The notes below the pieces were generated by a model. That model did no database searches and was not told the origin of the DNA. It saw only the letters and a program-made list of their open reading frames with translations. 64,000 nucleotides of DNA from Rhodocyclaceae bacterium (GTDB lineage: Bacteria > Pseudomonadota > Gammaproteobacteria > Burkholderiales > Rhodocyclaceae), in assembly GCA_016704145.1 (NCBI GenBank), contig JADJAS010000007.1, positions 1,488,001-1,552,000 of the forward strand. Direction: 5' to 3'. This document shows, one piece after another, positions 26,388-35,133 of the stretch (its first letter is position 1; each line of letters begins with the position of its first letter). Position numbers and translations under genes: made by a program.

Positions 26388-28439
26388 ATGGCGAGTTACG
26401 CCACCGAATCCATCCGCGCCGTTGCCCTGGTCGGCCATGGCGGTTCCGGCAAGACCAGCCTCGCCGAGGCGCTGCTGTTCAAGGCTGGCGCGATTCCTGC
26501 CAAGGGCGCCGTCGAGAAGGGCAGCACGGTTTGCGATTTCGACCCGCAGGAAAAAACGGCCGGCCACTCGCTGAATTCGGCGCTGGTGAACTTTGCCGCC
26601 GAGGGCGTGCATATTCACCTCGTCGATGCACCGGGATACCCGGATTTTGCCGGCCAGGCCTTTGCCGCCCTGGCGGGCGTCGATACCGCCATGATCGTGA
26701 TCAACGCGCAGACCGGCATCGAACTGATGACCGAGCGCATGATGCGCGCCGCCAAGCAGCGCGGCGTGGCCCGCATGATCGTCATCAACAAGATCGATGT
26801 CGAAAACCTCGATCTTCCCGGCCTGGTGGCGAATATCCGCGAACGCTTCGGCAATGAATGCAAGCTGCTCGACCTGCCGGCGCACGACCGGGCTGACGTC
26901 GTCGAGGTGCTCGAGCACGATAGCGGCGATGCTGATTTCGACACCGTGGCCCACGCCCATCGCGAACTGATTGACCAACTGGTTGAAGAAGACGAAGACC
27001 TGCTGGCGCGTTATCTCGAAGACGGCAAGGATCCGACGCCGGGTGAGTTGCACGCGCCCTTCGAGAAGGCGCTGCGCGAAGGCCATCTCGTGCCCATTCT
27101 GTTCGTCTCGGCCAGAACCGGCGCCGGCCTCGACCACCTGATGCATGCACTGGCGACGCTGGCACCCAATCCGGCGGAGGGCAACGCACCGCCTTTTTTC
27201 AAGGGCGAGCTTGGCGCGAAAGACGCCGAGGCCTTCCACGCCGAGCCTGACCCGAAGAAGCACGTGCTGGCACACGTCTTCAAGGTGATCGCCGATCCCT
27301 ACATGGGCAAGGTCGGCGTGTTCCGTGTCCATCAGGGCACCATTCGCAAGGACTCGCAACTGTTCGTCGGCGACGGCAAGAAGCCGTTTAAAGCCGGCCA
27401 CCTTTATCAGCTGCAAGGCAAGGACTATGTCGAGGTGGACGAATTGCTGCCGGGCGACCTAGGCGCCATCGCCAAGGTCGAGGAGATCGAGTTCGACGTG
27501 GTGCTGCACGATTCTCACGACGAGGATCATATCCATCTCAAGCCGCTTGATTTCCCGCAGCCAATGCAGGGCTTGGCCGTGGAAACCAGGAAGAAGGGAG
27601 ACGAGCAGCGCCTGTTCGAGATTCTGCACAAGCTTGAGGTCGAGGATCCTTGCTTCCGCGTCGAGCGACATCCGACCACCCACGAGACGGTCATTCAGGG
27701 CCTGGGCGAAATGCATCTGCGCTACAAGCTCGAAAAGATGGCGACGCAGTACAAGATGGAGCTCGACACCAAACCGCCGCGTATTCCTTATCGCGAGACG
27801 ATCACCAAGAATGCGGAAGGCCATTGTCGTCACAAGAAGCAGTCCGGCGGTGCCGGTCAGTTCGGTGAGGTTTACCTGAAGATAGAGCCGATGGAGCGCG
27901 GCGTCGGCTTCGAGTTCGTCGACCACGTCAAGGGCGGCGTGATCCCCGGGGTGTTCATGCCGGCGGTCGAGAAAGGCGTGCGGCAGGCGCTGGCCGATGG
28001 CGTGATCGCCGGCTATCCGGTCGAGGACTTGCGGGTCATCGTCTACGATGGCAAGACCCATCCGGTCGACGGCAAGGAGGTGGCCTTCGTCACCGCCGGC
28101 CGCAAGGCGACCATCGCCGCCATCCAGGCCGCGAGTCCGATCATTCTCGAACCGATCGTCAATGTCGAAGTCCTGGTGCCCGATGCCAACATGGGCGACA
28201 TTGCCGGCGACCTTTCCTCGCGGCGCGGGCATGTCACCGGCACGGCACCTCGCGGGCATGTGGTGGCGATCGCCGGCGAGGTGCCGCTGGCCGAGATTAC
28301 CGACTATGCGTCCAAACTGAAGTCGGTCACCGGCGGACAGGGCTCCTATTCGATGGAGTTCTCGCGTTACGCGGCGGTGCCGCCGCTCACGCAACAGAAG
28401 CTGGCGGCGTCGTTCAAGCTGCACGAGGACGAGGAATAG
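26388..28439 (+). CDS. Elongation factor G-like GTPase (EF-G2/FusA2 type)
   Basis: A 683-residue translational GTPase with EF-G domain order: G domain, domain II near residues 290-370, domains III-V to the end. The G1 loop is GHGGSGKTS, G3 is DAPGYPDF and G4 is INKID. Canonical EF-G has DTPGHVDF; here the catalytic His is Tyr, as in the EF-G-like paralogue family, so GTP hydrolysis may be slower or differently triggered. The canonical fusA should be in the str operon beyond the right edge. It is a single-gene unit; a REP-like repeat follows its stop by one base. The role of this paralogue family is not well defined. Confidence 0.85.
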   Translation: MASYATESIRAVALVGHGGSGKTSLAEALLFKAGAIPAKGAVEKGSTVCDFDPQEKTAGHSLNSALVNFAAEGVHIHLVDAPGYPDFAGQAFAALAGVDTAMIVINAQTGIELMTERMMRAAKQRGVARMIVINKIDVENLDLPGLVANIRERFGNECKLLDLPAHDRADVVEVLEHDSGDADFDTVAHAHRELIDQLVEEDEDLLARYLEDGKDPTPGELHAPFEKALREGHLVPILFVSARTGAGLDHLMHALATLAPNPAEGNAPPFFKGELGAKDAEAFHAEPDPKKHVLAHVFKVIADPYMGKVGVFRVHQGTIRKDSQLFVGDGKKPFKAGHLYQLQGKDYVEVDELLPGDLGAIAKVEEIEFDVVLHDSHDEDHIHLKPLDFPQPMQGLAVETRKKGDEQRLFEILHKLEVEDPCFRVERHPTTHETVIQGLGEMHLRYKLEKMATQYKMELDTKPPRIPYRETITKNAEGHCRHKKQSGGAGQFGEVYLKIEPMERGVGFEFVDHVKGGVIPGVFMPAVEKGVRQALADGVIAGYPVEDLRVIVYDGKTHPVDGKEVAFVTAGRKATIAAIQAASPIILEPIVNVEVLVPDANMGDIAGDLSSRRGHVTGTAPRGHVVAIAGEVPLAEITDYASKLKSVTGGQGSYSMEFSRYAAVPPLTQQKLAASFKLHEDEE

Positions 28440-28440
28440 G

Positions 28441-28486
28441 AAAGTCAGCCGTGGCGGCACGCCGCTTGCGAACCGCCACGGGGCTT
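28441..28486 (+). repeat. REP-like repeat with a degenerate inverted half, between fusA2-like and copper operon
   Basis: Head AAAGTCAGCC plus GTGGCGGCACGCC. A 9-bp inverted partner follows: CCGTGGCGG at 28449-28457 pairs with CCGCCACGG at 28473-28481. This makes a hairpin right after the fusA2-like stop. Confidence 0.72.
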
Positions 28487-28494
28487 CCTACAAT
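28466..28494 (+). promoter_or_regulatory. Candidate sigma-70 promoter inside the repeat, driving the copper operon
   Basis: TTGCGA (28466-28471), 17-base spacer, TACAAT (28489-28494). Transcription would start around 28501, at or next to the ATG at 28502, implying a leaderless or nearly leaderless message. Confidence 0.45.
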
Positions 28495-28501
28495 CAGTCG
28501 C

Positions 28502-28864
28502 ATGTGCAATCGCTGGCTTCGCCTCCTGCCTCTCTTCATCGCCGCGCTGTGGCTGCCTTTCCAGGCCGTCGCGGCGGTCGCCATGCCGTTTTGCCGGCAT
28601 GGCGAGGCGCACAAGACGCTGGCCATGGTCGATGAGACCGTCGAGCACTGCCAGATGCATGGACAGCAGGCCACACAGCCCGATCACGGCATGGATTGCG
28701 ATGACTGCGGTTTCTGCCATCTCGCCGGGGCCGGTTTCATGCCGGCCGCCGAACAGGTCGCCGCCCTGATTCCGACCGACCGGGACTTCAGTGCCGACTT
28801 CGAATTGCCGCCGGCCAGCACATTCCCCGAACCGCCTCGTCAACCTCCCAAACGCCTGACCTGA
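28502..28864 (+). CDS. Small exported Cys/His-rich protein of a copper operon (DUF2946-like)
   Basis: A 120-residue protein starting MCNRWLRLLPLFIAALWLPFQAVAA, a signal peptide. The mature part has metal-binding character: FCRHGE, VEHCQMHGQ, HGMDCDDCGFCHLAG. Such small proteins commonly precede Cus-type efflux genes and are likely to bind copper or silver in the periplasm, though no reaction is established. A longer reading upstream (from 28451) would translate the REP-like repeat and is unlikely. Confidence 0.65.
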   Translation: MCNRWLRLLPLFIAALWLPFQAVAAVAMPFCRHGEAHKTLAMVDETVEHCQMHGQQATQPDHGMDCDDCGFCHLAGAGFMPAAEQVAALIPTDRDFSADFELPPASTFPEPPRQPPKRLT

Positions 28865-28944
28865 CAACCAACGCGGCCGATTCCGTCCGCGGCGCGGTGG
28901 CATTGCCGCCGCCGCTTCTTGTCATCGACGTTTGGAGGTTCATC

Positions 28945-29226
28945 ATGAAGTCACGTTTCTTCGCTCTCGCGCTTTCCCTGTTGTCCGCGCTCGCCATCGC
29001 CGCCGATGTTCCTTGGGCGCAAGGCACCCTCAAGAAGATCGCCGGCAACAAGGCCACCATCGATCACGGGCCCATCGACAGCATCGGCATGGGACCGATG
29101 ACCATGCAGTTCATGGTCGAGGATGCCACCGGTCTCGCCAAGCTCAAGGCGGGCGACAAGGTGCGCTTCCAGGCGATCATGGCGGGTGGCGACATCGTCG
29201 TCACGCGCATCGAAGCCGCGAAGTAG
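28945..29226 (+). CDS. cusF: CusF-type periplasmic copper/silver-binding protein
   Basis: A 93-residue protein with a signal peptide (MKSRFFALALSLLSALAIAAD) and one CusF/OB-fold domain. The metal-binding signature is GMGPMTMQFMV; the preceding DHGPIDSIG and the later LKAGDKVRFQ are conserved family blocks. It hands Cu(I)/Ag(I) to CusB for efflux. A GGAGG ribosome site lies 9 bases before the ATG. It is 9 bases upstream of the outer-membrane factor gene. Confidence 0.9.
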   Translation: MKSRFFALALSLLSALAIAADVPWAQGTLKKIAGNKATIDHGPIDSIGMGPMTMQFMVEDATGLAKLKAGDKVRFQAIMAGGDIVVTRIEAAK

Positions 29227-29235
29227 GGCGTCGCC

Positions 29236-30495
29236 ATGTTCAAGCCCGTCAAATGCGGGCTGGTGGCGATGGCGGTGCTATCGGCGTTGACCGTTCGGGC
29301 GGAGTCCTTGCCCGGCGGCAGTGTCGCGGCGCTGCTCGAACTCGCCCGCCAGCAGAGTCCCGAGGTCATTGCGCTGCGCCTGGAGGCGGATGCCGCGCGC
29401 GAGCGCGCCGCCGCCAGCGGAGCCCTGCCCGATCCGACCGCGCGCATCGAGTGGCGCGACTTCACGAACGACATGGCCGGCGGTGGCGCCAATCTGCTGC
29501 CGGCGCGTGTCGGCAGCACCAAATACACGCTTATCCAGCCACTGCCCTGGTGGGGCAAGCGCGACCTGAAGCGCGAGGTGGCGCGGGCCGAGGCCGAGGC
29601 GGTGCAGGCCAGCAGCGATGCCGGCTGGCTCGAACTCGCGGCGCGCATCAAGACGGCTTACGCACTCGATCATGCGTTGTCGCGCCAGTTGGCATTGAGC
29701 CGGGAATTGGGCGGCCTGCTCGACCAACTCGAAGCCATCGGCCGCAATCGCTACGCGCACGGACTGGCACCGCAACAGGATGCCATCCGTGCCCGCGTCG
29801 AACGCACGGCGCTACAAAGCGAGATCGTCCAGACCGAGACCGAACGCCATCATGCCCAGGTGCGCATCAACGGGCTGCTGGCGCGTCCGGCGCATGCCGC
29901 ATTGGCGGAACCGCGGACGCCACGGGCGATGCCGACGAGCCTCGATCACGCAGCTCTGGCGGAACGGCTGCGGACGACGAATCCCGGTCTGTTCGCCGAC
30001 GATGCGCGCATTCGCGCCGCCGAGAAGAACCGCGATGCCACTTACCGCAACCGCTACCCGGACCTGGCGTTGGGCATCTCGCCGATCCAGACGAGAAACC
30101 GCATCAGCGAATGGGAGCTGATGCTCGAACTGAACATCCCCCTGCAGCAATCGAGTCGACGTAGCCAGGAGCGCGAGGCGGAACGCATGCTGGAAGCGGC
30201 CCGCGCGCGCCGCGAGGTGAGCGCCAATCGTTTGCTCACCGAACTGGCCGAGAACGTCGCGGCATTCGAGGCGGCACGGCGCATCGAGCGGCTCACCCGC
30301 GACGAGTGGCTGCCGCAGGCGGAACTCACTTTCCAGGCGGCGCTGGCCGGCTACGAGAACGGCAAGGTGGATTTCGCCACCCTGCTCGACGCGCAGCGGC
30401 AGATCCGCAAGGCCAGGCAGGATGCGATCAAGGCCCAGGCCGAGCAGCAGATGCGGCTAGCCGAAATCGAGAGACTCGTGGGGGAAGACTTATGA
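29236..30495 (+). CDS. cusC: CusC/TolC-type outer-membrane factor
   Basis: A 419-residue outer-membrane efflux protein. Signal peptide MFKPVKCGLVAMAVLSALTVRAES; no lipobox cysteine is seen at the cleavage site, unlike E. coli CusC. Duplicated coiled-coil hairpins are visible: LELARQQSPEVIALRLEADA early and YENGKVDFATLLDAQRQIRKA late. It forms the exit duct for CusB/CusA. It overlaps cusB by 4 bases. Confidence 0.88.
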   Translation: MFKPVKCGLVAMAVLSALTVRAESLPGGSVAALLELARQQSPEVIALRLEADAARERAAASGALPDPTARIEWRDFTNDMAGGGANLLPARVGSTKYTLIQPLPWWGKRDLKREVARAEAEAVQASSDAGWLELAARIKTAYALDHALSRQLALSRELGGLLDQLEAIGRNRYAHGLAPQQDAIRARVERTALQSEIVQTETERHHAQVRINGLLARPAHAALAEPRTPRAMPTSLDHAALAERLRTTNPGLFADDARIRAAEKNRDATYRNRYPDLALGISPIQTRNRISEWELMLELNIPLQQSSRRSQEREAERMLEAARARREVSANRLLTELAENVAAFEAARRIERLTRDEWLPQAELTFQAALAGYENGKVDFATLLDAQRQIRKARQDAIKAQAEQQMRLAEIERLVGEDL

Positions 30496-31964
30496 AACAG
30501 CTTGCGATCGTCGTCGTTGTGGCGAGTCTCACGGCACTGGCTGGCTACTGGTTGGGTTCGCGGGGGAAAGTCAGTCATGGCGACACGCCAGCCGCGGCCG
30601 ATGCGACCGGCGGCAAGAAGCTGCTCTACTACCGCAACCCCATGGGCCTGCCCGATACCTCGCCGGTGCCGAAGAAGGATCCGATGGGCATGGACTACCT
30701 TCCCGTCTACGCGGGCGAGGACGAGACGCCGGACAGCGGCGTCAAGGTGAGCGCCGAGAAGGTGCAGAAGTCCGGCGTAAAGTCAGTCGTGGTGGCACGC
30801 CGCGTCATCGACCGCGCCGTGCGCGCTGCCGGCCGCATCGACGTCGACGAGCGGCGCGTGTTCACCGTGGCGCCGAAGTTCGAGGGCTGGATCGAGCGCC
30901 TGCATGTGAACGTCACCGGCCAGCCGGTGGCGCGCGGCCAGCCGCTGTTCGAGGCCTACAGCCCTGAACTGGTGTCGGCGCAGCGCGAATACGCCATCGC
31001 CGCCAAGGCGGCGGCCGAGGCAACGCCCGAATCGTCCGATTCACGCAATGCCATGCAGCAGCTGGCCGAGGCCAGCCTCGCCCGCCTGGCCAACTGGAAC
31101 GTCGACGCCGAATCCGCAAAGAACGGCGTGTCACGAACACTGACTTTCCGTTCGCCCGCCGCCGGCGTGGTGACCGAGAAGAAGGCCGTGCAAGGCATGC
31201 GCTTCATGCCCGGCGAGGTGCTCTACCAGATCGCCGACCTCTCGTCGGTCTGGATGCTGGCCGAGGTGCCCGAGCAGGACATCGCGCAGGTGAAGTCAGG
31301 CGGCAAGGCGACGCTGCGCGTGGACGCCTATCCCGAAAAATCATTTGAGGGCCGCGTCGCCTACATCTACCCGACGCTGAACGCGCAGACCCGCACGGTG
31401 CCGGTCCGCATCGAACTGGCCAACCCCGGCGGGCTGCTCAAGCCGGCGATGTACGCGCAGGTCGAGTTCGAGGCCGGCGGTGCGCGCTCCGTGCTCGCCG
31501 TGCCGGCCTCGGCCGTCATCGACAGCGGTACGCGCAAGGTGGTGGTGGCCGAGCTAGGCGAAGGGCGCTTCGGGCCGCGCGAAGTGAAGACAGGCGCGCG
31601 CGGCGATGCCTTCATCGAGATCGTCGAAGGCGTGAAGGAGGGCGAACGTGTCGTCGCGGCCGGCAACTTCCTGATCGATTCGGAGAGCAACCTGAAGGCC
31701 GCCCTTGGTGGACTTGGCGGCATGGAGCAGCCGAAGGCGGTCGGGCATCAGGCCGTCGGCAAGCTCGACGCGAACGATGGCGCCACCGTGACCATCAGCC
31801 ACGAGCCCGTGGCCAGCCTCAAGTGGCCGAAGATGACCATGGAGTTCGTGCCGGCCAATGCCGCCTTGTTCGCGGACATCAAGCCGGGGACGCCCATCAG
31901 TTTCGAGTTCGTCGAGCGCAAGCCCGGCGAGTGGGTCGTCACTAAAGTGGAAAGGATCCACTGA
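30492..31964 (+). CDS. cusB: CusB-type membrane fusion protein with heavy-metal-binding and CusF-like domains
   Basis: A 490-residue periplasmic adaptor. After an N-terminal anchor (QLAIVVVVASLTALAGYWLG) come a heavy-metal-binding domain (YYRNPMGLPDTSPVPKKDPM, DYLPVY), the adaptor core (hairpin with SPELVSAQREYAIAAKAA, lipoyl and barrel parts), and a C-terminal CusF-like domain (LKWPKMTMEFVPA). The operon therefore supplies CusF both free and fused. Two REP-like repeat copies are read through in this gene, one in the linker after the anchor (KVSHGDTPA) and one at KSVVVARR. It ends just before cusA. Confidence 0.9.
   Translation: MKQLAIVVVVASLTALAGYWLGSRGKVSHGDTPAAADATGGKKLLYYRNPMGLPDTSPVPKKDPMGMDYLPVYAGEDETPDSGVKVSAEKVQKSGVKSVVVARRVIDRAVRAAGRIDVDERRVFTVAPKFEGWIERLHVNVTGQPVARGQPLFEAYSPELVSAQREYAIAAKAAAEATPESSDSRNAMQQLAEASLARLANWNVDAESAKNGVSRTLTFRSPAAGVVTEKKAVQGMRFMPGEVLYQIADLSSVWMLAEVPEQDIAQVKSGGKATLRVDAYPEKSFEGRVAYIYPTLNAQTRTVPVRIELANPGGLLKPAMYAQVEFEAGGARSVLAVPASAVIDSGTRKVVVAELGEGRFGPREVKTGARGDAFIEIVEGVKEGERVVAAGNFLIDSESNLKAALGGLGGMEQPKAVGHQAVGKLDANDGATVTISHEPVASLKWPKMTMEFVPANAALFADIKPGTPISFEFVERKPGEWVVTKVERIH
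30567..30591 (+). repeat. REP-like repeat copy inside cusB (linker)
   Basis: AAAGTCAG then TCATGGCGACACGCCAG, translated as KVSHGDTPA between the membrane anchor and the metal-binding domain. It is almost identical to the minus-strand copy in the rplJ leader. Confidence 0.7.
30779..30803 (+). repeat. REP-like repeat copy inside cusB (second)
   Basis: AAAGTCAG then TCGTGGTGGCACGCCGC, translated as KSVVVARR. This position is conserved in CusB proteins, so drift toward the repeat by chance is possible. Confidence 0.55.
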
Positions 31965-31965
31965 C

Positions 31966-34900
31966 ATGCTCTCCGCCCTCATCGACTGGTCGGCGAAGAA
32001 CCGCTTCCTGGTGCTGCTCGGCACGCTGGCCGCCATCCTCGGCGGCGTTTATGCGCTGCTGAAGACGCCGCTCGACGCGCTGCCCGACCTTTCCGACGTG
32101 CAGGTGATCGTCTACACCGAGGTGCCCGGCCAGGCGCCGCAGGTGGTCGAGGACCAGGTCACCTATCCGCTGACGACCGCCATGTTGTCGGTGCCGAAGT
32201 CGAAGGTGGTGCGCGGCTTCTCCTTCTTCGGCGCCTCCTTCGTCTATGTGATCTTCGACGACGGCACGGACATCTATTGGGCCCGCTCGCGCGTGCTCGA
32301 ATACCTCAACGCCGCGGCGGGCCGGCTGCCGCAGGGAGTGACACCAACGCTGGGGCCGGACGCCACCGGCGTCGGCTGGGTGTACCAATACGCCGTGCTG
32401 GCCAAGGACAAGACGCTGGCTGAGCTGCGCACGCTGCAGGACTGGTACCTGCGCTACCAGCTGACCAAGGCGCAAGGCGTCGCCGAGGTGGCCAGTATCG
32501 GCGGCTTCGTCCAGCAGTACCAGGTGACGGTCGATCCGGCCAGGCTGCGCGGCTACGGCATCTCGCTGATGACCGTCGCCAATGCCATCCGCAACTCCAA
32601 CCGCGACGTCGGCGGCCGCAGCCTGGAGATGGCCGAGACCGAGTACATGGTGCGCGGCCGCGGCTACCTGCGTGGCGCCGACGACATCGCAGCGCTGGTG
32701 GTGAAGTCGGACAAAGGTACGCCGGTGCTGATCCGCGACATCGCCCGCGTCGAGCTGGTGCCGGACGAGCGGCGCGGCATTGCCGAGCTGAACGGCGAGG
32801 GCGAGGTAGTGTCGGGCATCGCCATGGCCCGCTACGGCCAGAACGCGCTGGAGGTGATCGCCAACGTCAAGGCGAAGATCGCCGAGGTCTCCGCGGGCCT
32901 GCCCGAAGGCGTCGAGATCGTGCCGGTCTACGACCGCTCGGAACTGATCGAGCGCGCCATCGCCACCTTGAAGACGACGCTGATCGAGGAATCGCTGATC
33001 GTGGCGGCGGTCTGCGTGCTGTTCCTGCTGCACGTGCGCAGCGCGCTGGTGGCGATCCTGATGCTGCCGGTTGGCGTGCTGATGGCCTTCATCGCGATGA
33101 GGTGGCTGGGCATCAACTCCAACATCATGAGCCTGGGCGGCATCGCCATCGCCATCGGCGCCATGGTCGACGCGGCCATCGTCATGATCGAGAACGCGCA
33201 CAAGCACATCGAGCGATTGAAGCCGGATGAATCGCGCAGCGAAGCCTTGATCGCGGCAGCGAAGGAAGTCGGCCCGGCGCTGTTCTTTTCCCTGCTGATC
33301 ATCACCGTCTCCTTCCTGCCGGTGTTCACGCTGGAGGCGCAGGAGGGGCGCCTCTTCGCGCCGCTTGCCTATACCAAGACTTTCGCCATGGCCGGCGCGG
33401 CGATCCTGTCGGTGACGCTGGTGCCCGTACTGATGCTGCTGTTCATCCGCGGCCGCATCATGGCGGAAGCACGGAACCCGGTGAACCGCGTGCTGATCGC
33501 GCTCTACCGGCCGGTGATCGCCTGGGTGCTCAAGTGGAAGAAGGCGACCATCGCGCTGGCCGTTGCGGTACTGGCGGTGACGGTGGTCCCCGCGTCGCGG
33601 CTGGGCAGCGAATTCATGCCGACGCTCAACGAGGGCACACTGTTCTACATGCCGACCGGGCTGCCGAGCATGTCCGTGACCAAGGCGGCGGAGCTCTTGC
33701 AAACGCAGAACAAGATCATCAAGAGCTTCCCGGAAGTCGCCTCCGTGATCGGCAAGGCCGGCCGCGCCAACACGGCGACCGACCCGGCGCCGATCGAGAT
33801 GTTCGAGACGGTGATCAATTTGAAGCCGGAATCCGAGTGGCAGCCGGGCATGGACGTCGACAAGTTGATTGCCGAGCTCGATGCCGCGCTGCAGTTTCCA
33901 GGCATCGCCAATTCCTGGACCATGCCGATCAAGGCCCGCATCGACATGCTGTCCACGGGCATTCGCACGCCCGTCGGCATCAAGGTGTTCGGCAAGGACC
34001 TGGCCGGCATGGAAGCGCTGGCCAAGGAGATCGAGGCGGTGGTCAAGCAGGTGCCGGGCACCAGTTCGGCCTACGCCGAGCGCATCACCGGCGGCTACTA
34101 CCTCGACATCGAACCCGACCGCGCGCAGCTGGCGCGCTACGGCATCACCCCCGGCGAGCTTCAGGACGTGGTGGCGAGCGCCATCGGCGGCGAGATGGTG
34201 ACCACCACCGTTGAAGGCCGCGAGCGTTTCGGCGTCACCGTGCGCTATCCGCGCGAACTGCGCGACGATCCGGACAAGATCGCCCGCCAGGTGCTGGTGC
34301 CAGTGATGGGCGAGATGGGCGGAGCGAGTCCGATGGTGCCGCTCGGCCAACTGGCCAAGGTGGGCATCGTCAAGGGCGCACCCTCGATCCGCACCGAGAA
34401 CGCGCTGCTCTCCGCCTACATCTACGTCGACATCCGCGACCGCGACATCGGTTCGTACGTGGCGGAAGCGCGCCAGGCGGTGGCCGAGCAGGTGAAATTC
34501 CCGCCCGGCTACTACGCCACATGGAGCGGCCAGTTCGAGTACATGGAGCGCGCGGCGGAGCGGCTGAAGATCGTCGTGCCGGGCACGCTGCTGATCATCT
34601 TCCTGCTGCTCTACCTTAATTTCCGGCGGCTGACCGAGACGCTGATCGTCATGCTCTCGGTGCCTTTTGCGCTGGTCGGCGGCGTCTGGCTGATGTGGGC
34701 GCTCGGCTACCACCTCTCGGTGGCGGCGGCGGTCGGCTTCATCGCGCTGGCCGGCGTGGCGGCCGAGACCGGCGTGGTGATGCTGATCTACCTCGACCAT
34801 GTTTGGCGAGAAAAGTCAGCCGTGGCGGGGCGCAGGCCGGGAGTTGCCGATCTCTACGCGGCGGTGATGGAAGGCGCGGTGGAGCGGGTGCGGCCGAAGA

Positions 34901-35133
34901 TGATGACCGTCACCGCCATCATGGCCGGCCTGTTGCCCATCATGTGGAGTACGGGCGCCGGCTCGGAAGTCATGCGCCGCATCGCCGCGCCCATGGTTGG
35001 CGGTATGATTTCGTCGACGCTGCTGACGCTGATCGTGATTCCGGCGATCTATGCGTGGGCGAAGGAGCTGCGGCTCAAGGCGACTCGTGGGTCCATGGCC
35101 GTGCCTTACAAGGAGGAACAGGGATGGCGGTAG
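31966..35133 (+). CDS. cusA: CusA-type heavy-metal RND efflux pump
   Basis: A 1055-residue RND transporter of the heavy-metal efflux family. It starts MLSALIDWSAKNRFLVLLGT, has the DALPDLSDVQVIVYTEVPGQ opening of the CusA/CzcA group, and a helix 4 segment IAIAIGAMVDAAIVMIENAH with the proton-relay Asp. Methionines around SVTKAAELLQTQNKI and GLPSM are compatible with the monovalent-metal group. A REP-like repeat is read through near residue 950 (EKSAVAGRRPG) in a short loop before VADLYAAVMEGAVERVRPKM. The stop overlaps the hemerythrin start. Confidence 0.92.
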   Translation: MLSALIDWSAKNRFLVLLGTLAAILGGVYALLKTPLDALPDLSDVQVIVYTEVPGQAPQVVEDQVTYPLTTAMLSVPKSKVVRGFSFFGASFVYVIFDDGTDIYWARSRVLEYLNAAAGRLPQGVTPTLGPDATGVGWVYQYAVLAKDKTLAELRTLQDWYLRYQLTKAQGVAEVASIGGFVQQYQVTVDPARLRGYGISLMTVANAIRNSNRDVGGRSLEMAETEYMVRGRGYLRGADDIAALVVKSDKGTPVLIRDIARVELVPDERRGIAELNGEGEVVSGIAMARYGQNALEVIANVKAKIAEVSAGLPEGVEIVPVYDRSELIERAIATLKTTLIEESLIVAAVCVLFLLHVRSALVAILMLPVGVLMAFIAMRWLGINSNIMSLGGIAIAIGAMVDAAIVMIENAHKHIERLKPDESRSEALIAAAKEVGPALFFSLLIITVSFLPVFTLEAQEGRLFAPLAYTKTFAMAGAAILSVTLVPVLMLLFIRGRIMAEARNPVNRVLIALYRPVIAWVLKWKKATIALAVAVLAVTVVPASRLGSEFMPTLNEGTLFYMPTGLPSMSVTKAAELLQTQNKIIKSFPEVASVIGKAGRANTATDPAPIEMFETVINLKPESEWQPGMDVDKLIAELDAALQFPGIANSWTMPIKARIDMLSTGIRTPVGIKVFGKDLAGMEALAKEIEAVVKQVPGTSSAYAERITGGYYLDIEPDRAQLARYGITPGELQDVVASAIGGEMVTTTVEGRERFGVTVRYPRELRDDPDKIARQVLVPVMGEMGGASPMVPLGQLAKVGIVKGAPSIRTENALLSAYIYVDIRDRDIGSYVAEARQAVAEQVKFPPGYYATWSGQFEYMERAAERLKIVVPGTLLIIFLLLYLNFRRLTETLIVMLSVPFALVGGVWLMWALGYHLSVAAAVGFIALAGVAAETGVVMLIYLDHVWREKSAVAGRRPGVADLYAAVMEGAVERVRPKMMTVTAIMAGLLPIMWSTGAGSEVMRRIAAPMVGGMISSTLLTLIVIPAIYAWAKELRLKATRGSMAVPYKEEQGWR
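34812..34836 (+). repeat. REP-like repeat copy inside cusA
   Basis: AAAGTCAGCCGTGGCGGGG then CGCAGG; the tail departs from the consensus ACGCC. It encodes KSAVAGRR in a loop that is variable in the family. Confidence 0.6.

Noticed and set aside
31125..31147. Possible further REP-like copy in cusB (minus strand)
   Set aside because: Head AAAGTCAG and tail ACGCC have the right spacing, but the hairpin between them is lost and the encoded RTLTFRSP is conserved in CusB proteins, so chance is likely.
31290..31315. AAGTCAGGCGGCAAGGCGACGC in cusB as another repeat
   Set aside because: Lacks the leading A and the spacing is wrong; it encodes the ordinary VKSGGKATL motif of the family.
31942..34800. 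A 952-codon open frame on the minus strand opposite cusA
   Set aside because: Its product is a His/Asp/Arg-rich low-complexity sequence typical of an antisense frame in GC-rich DNA; cusA on the other strand has full family similarity.
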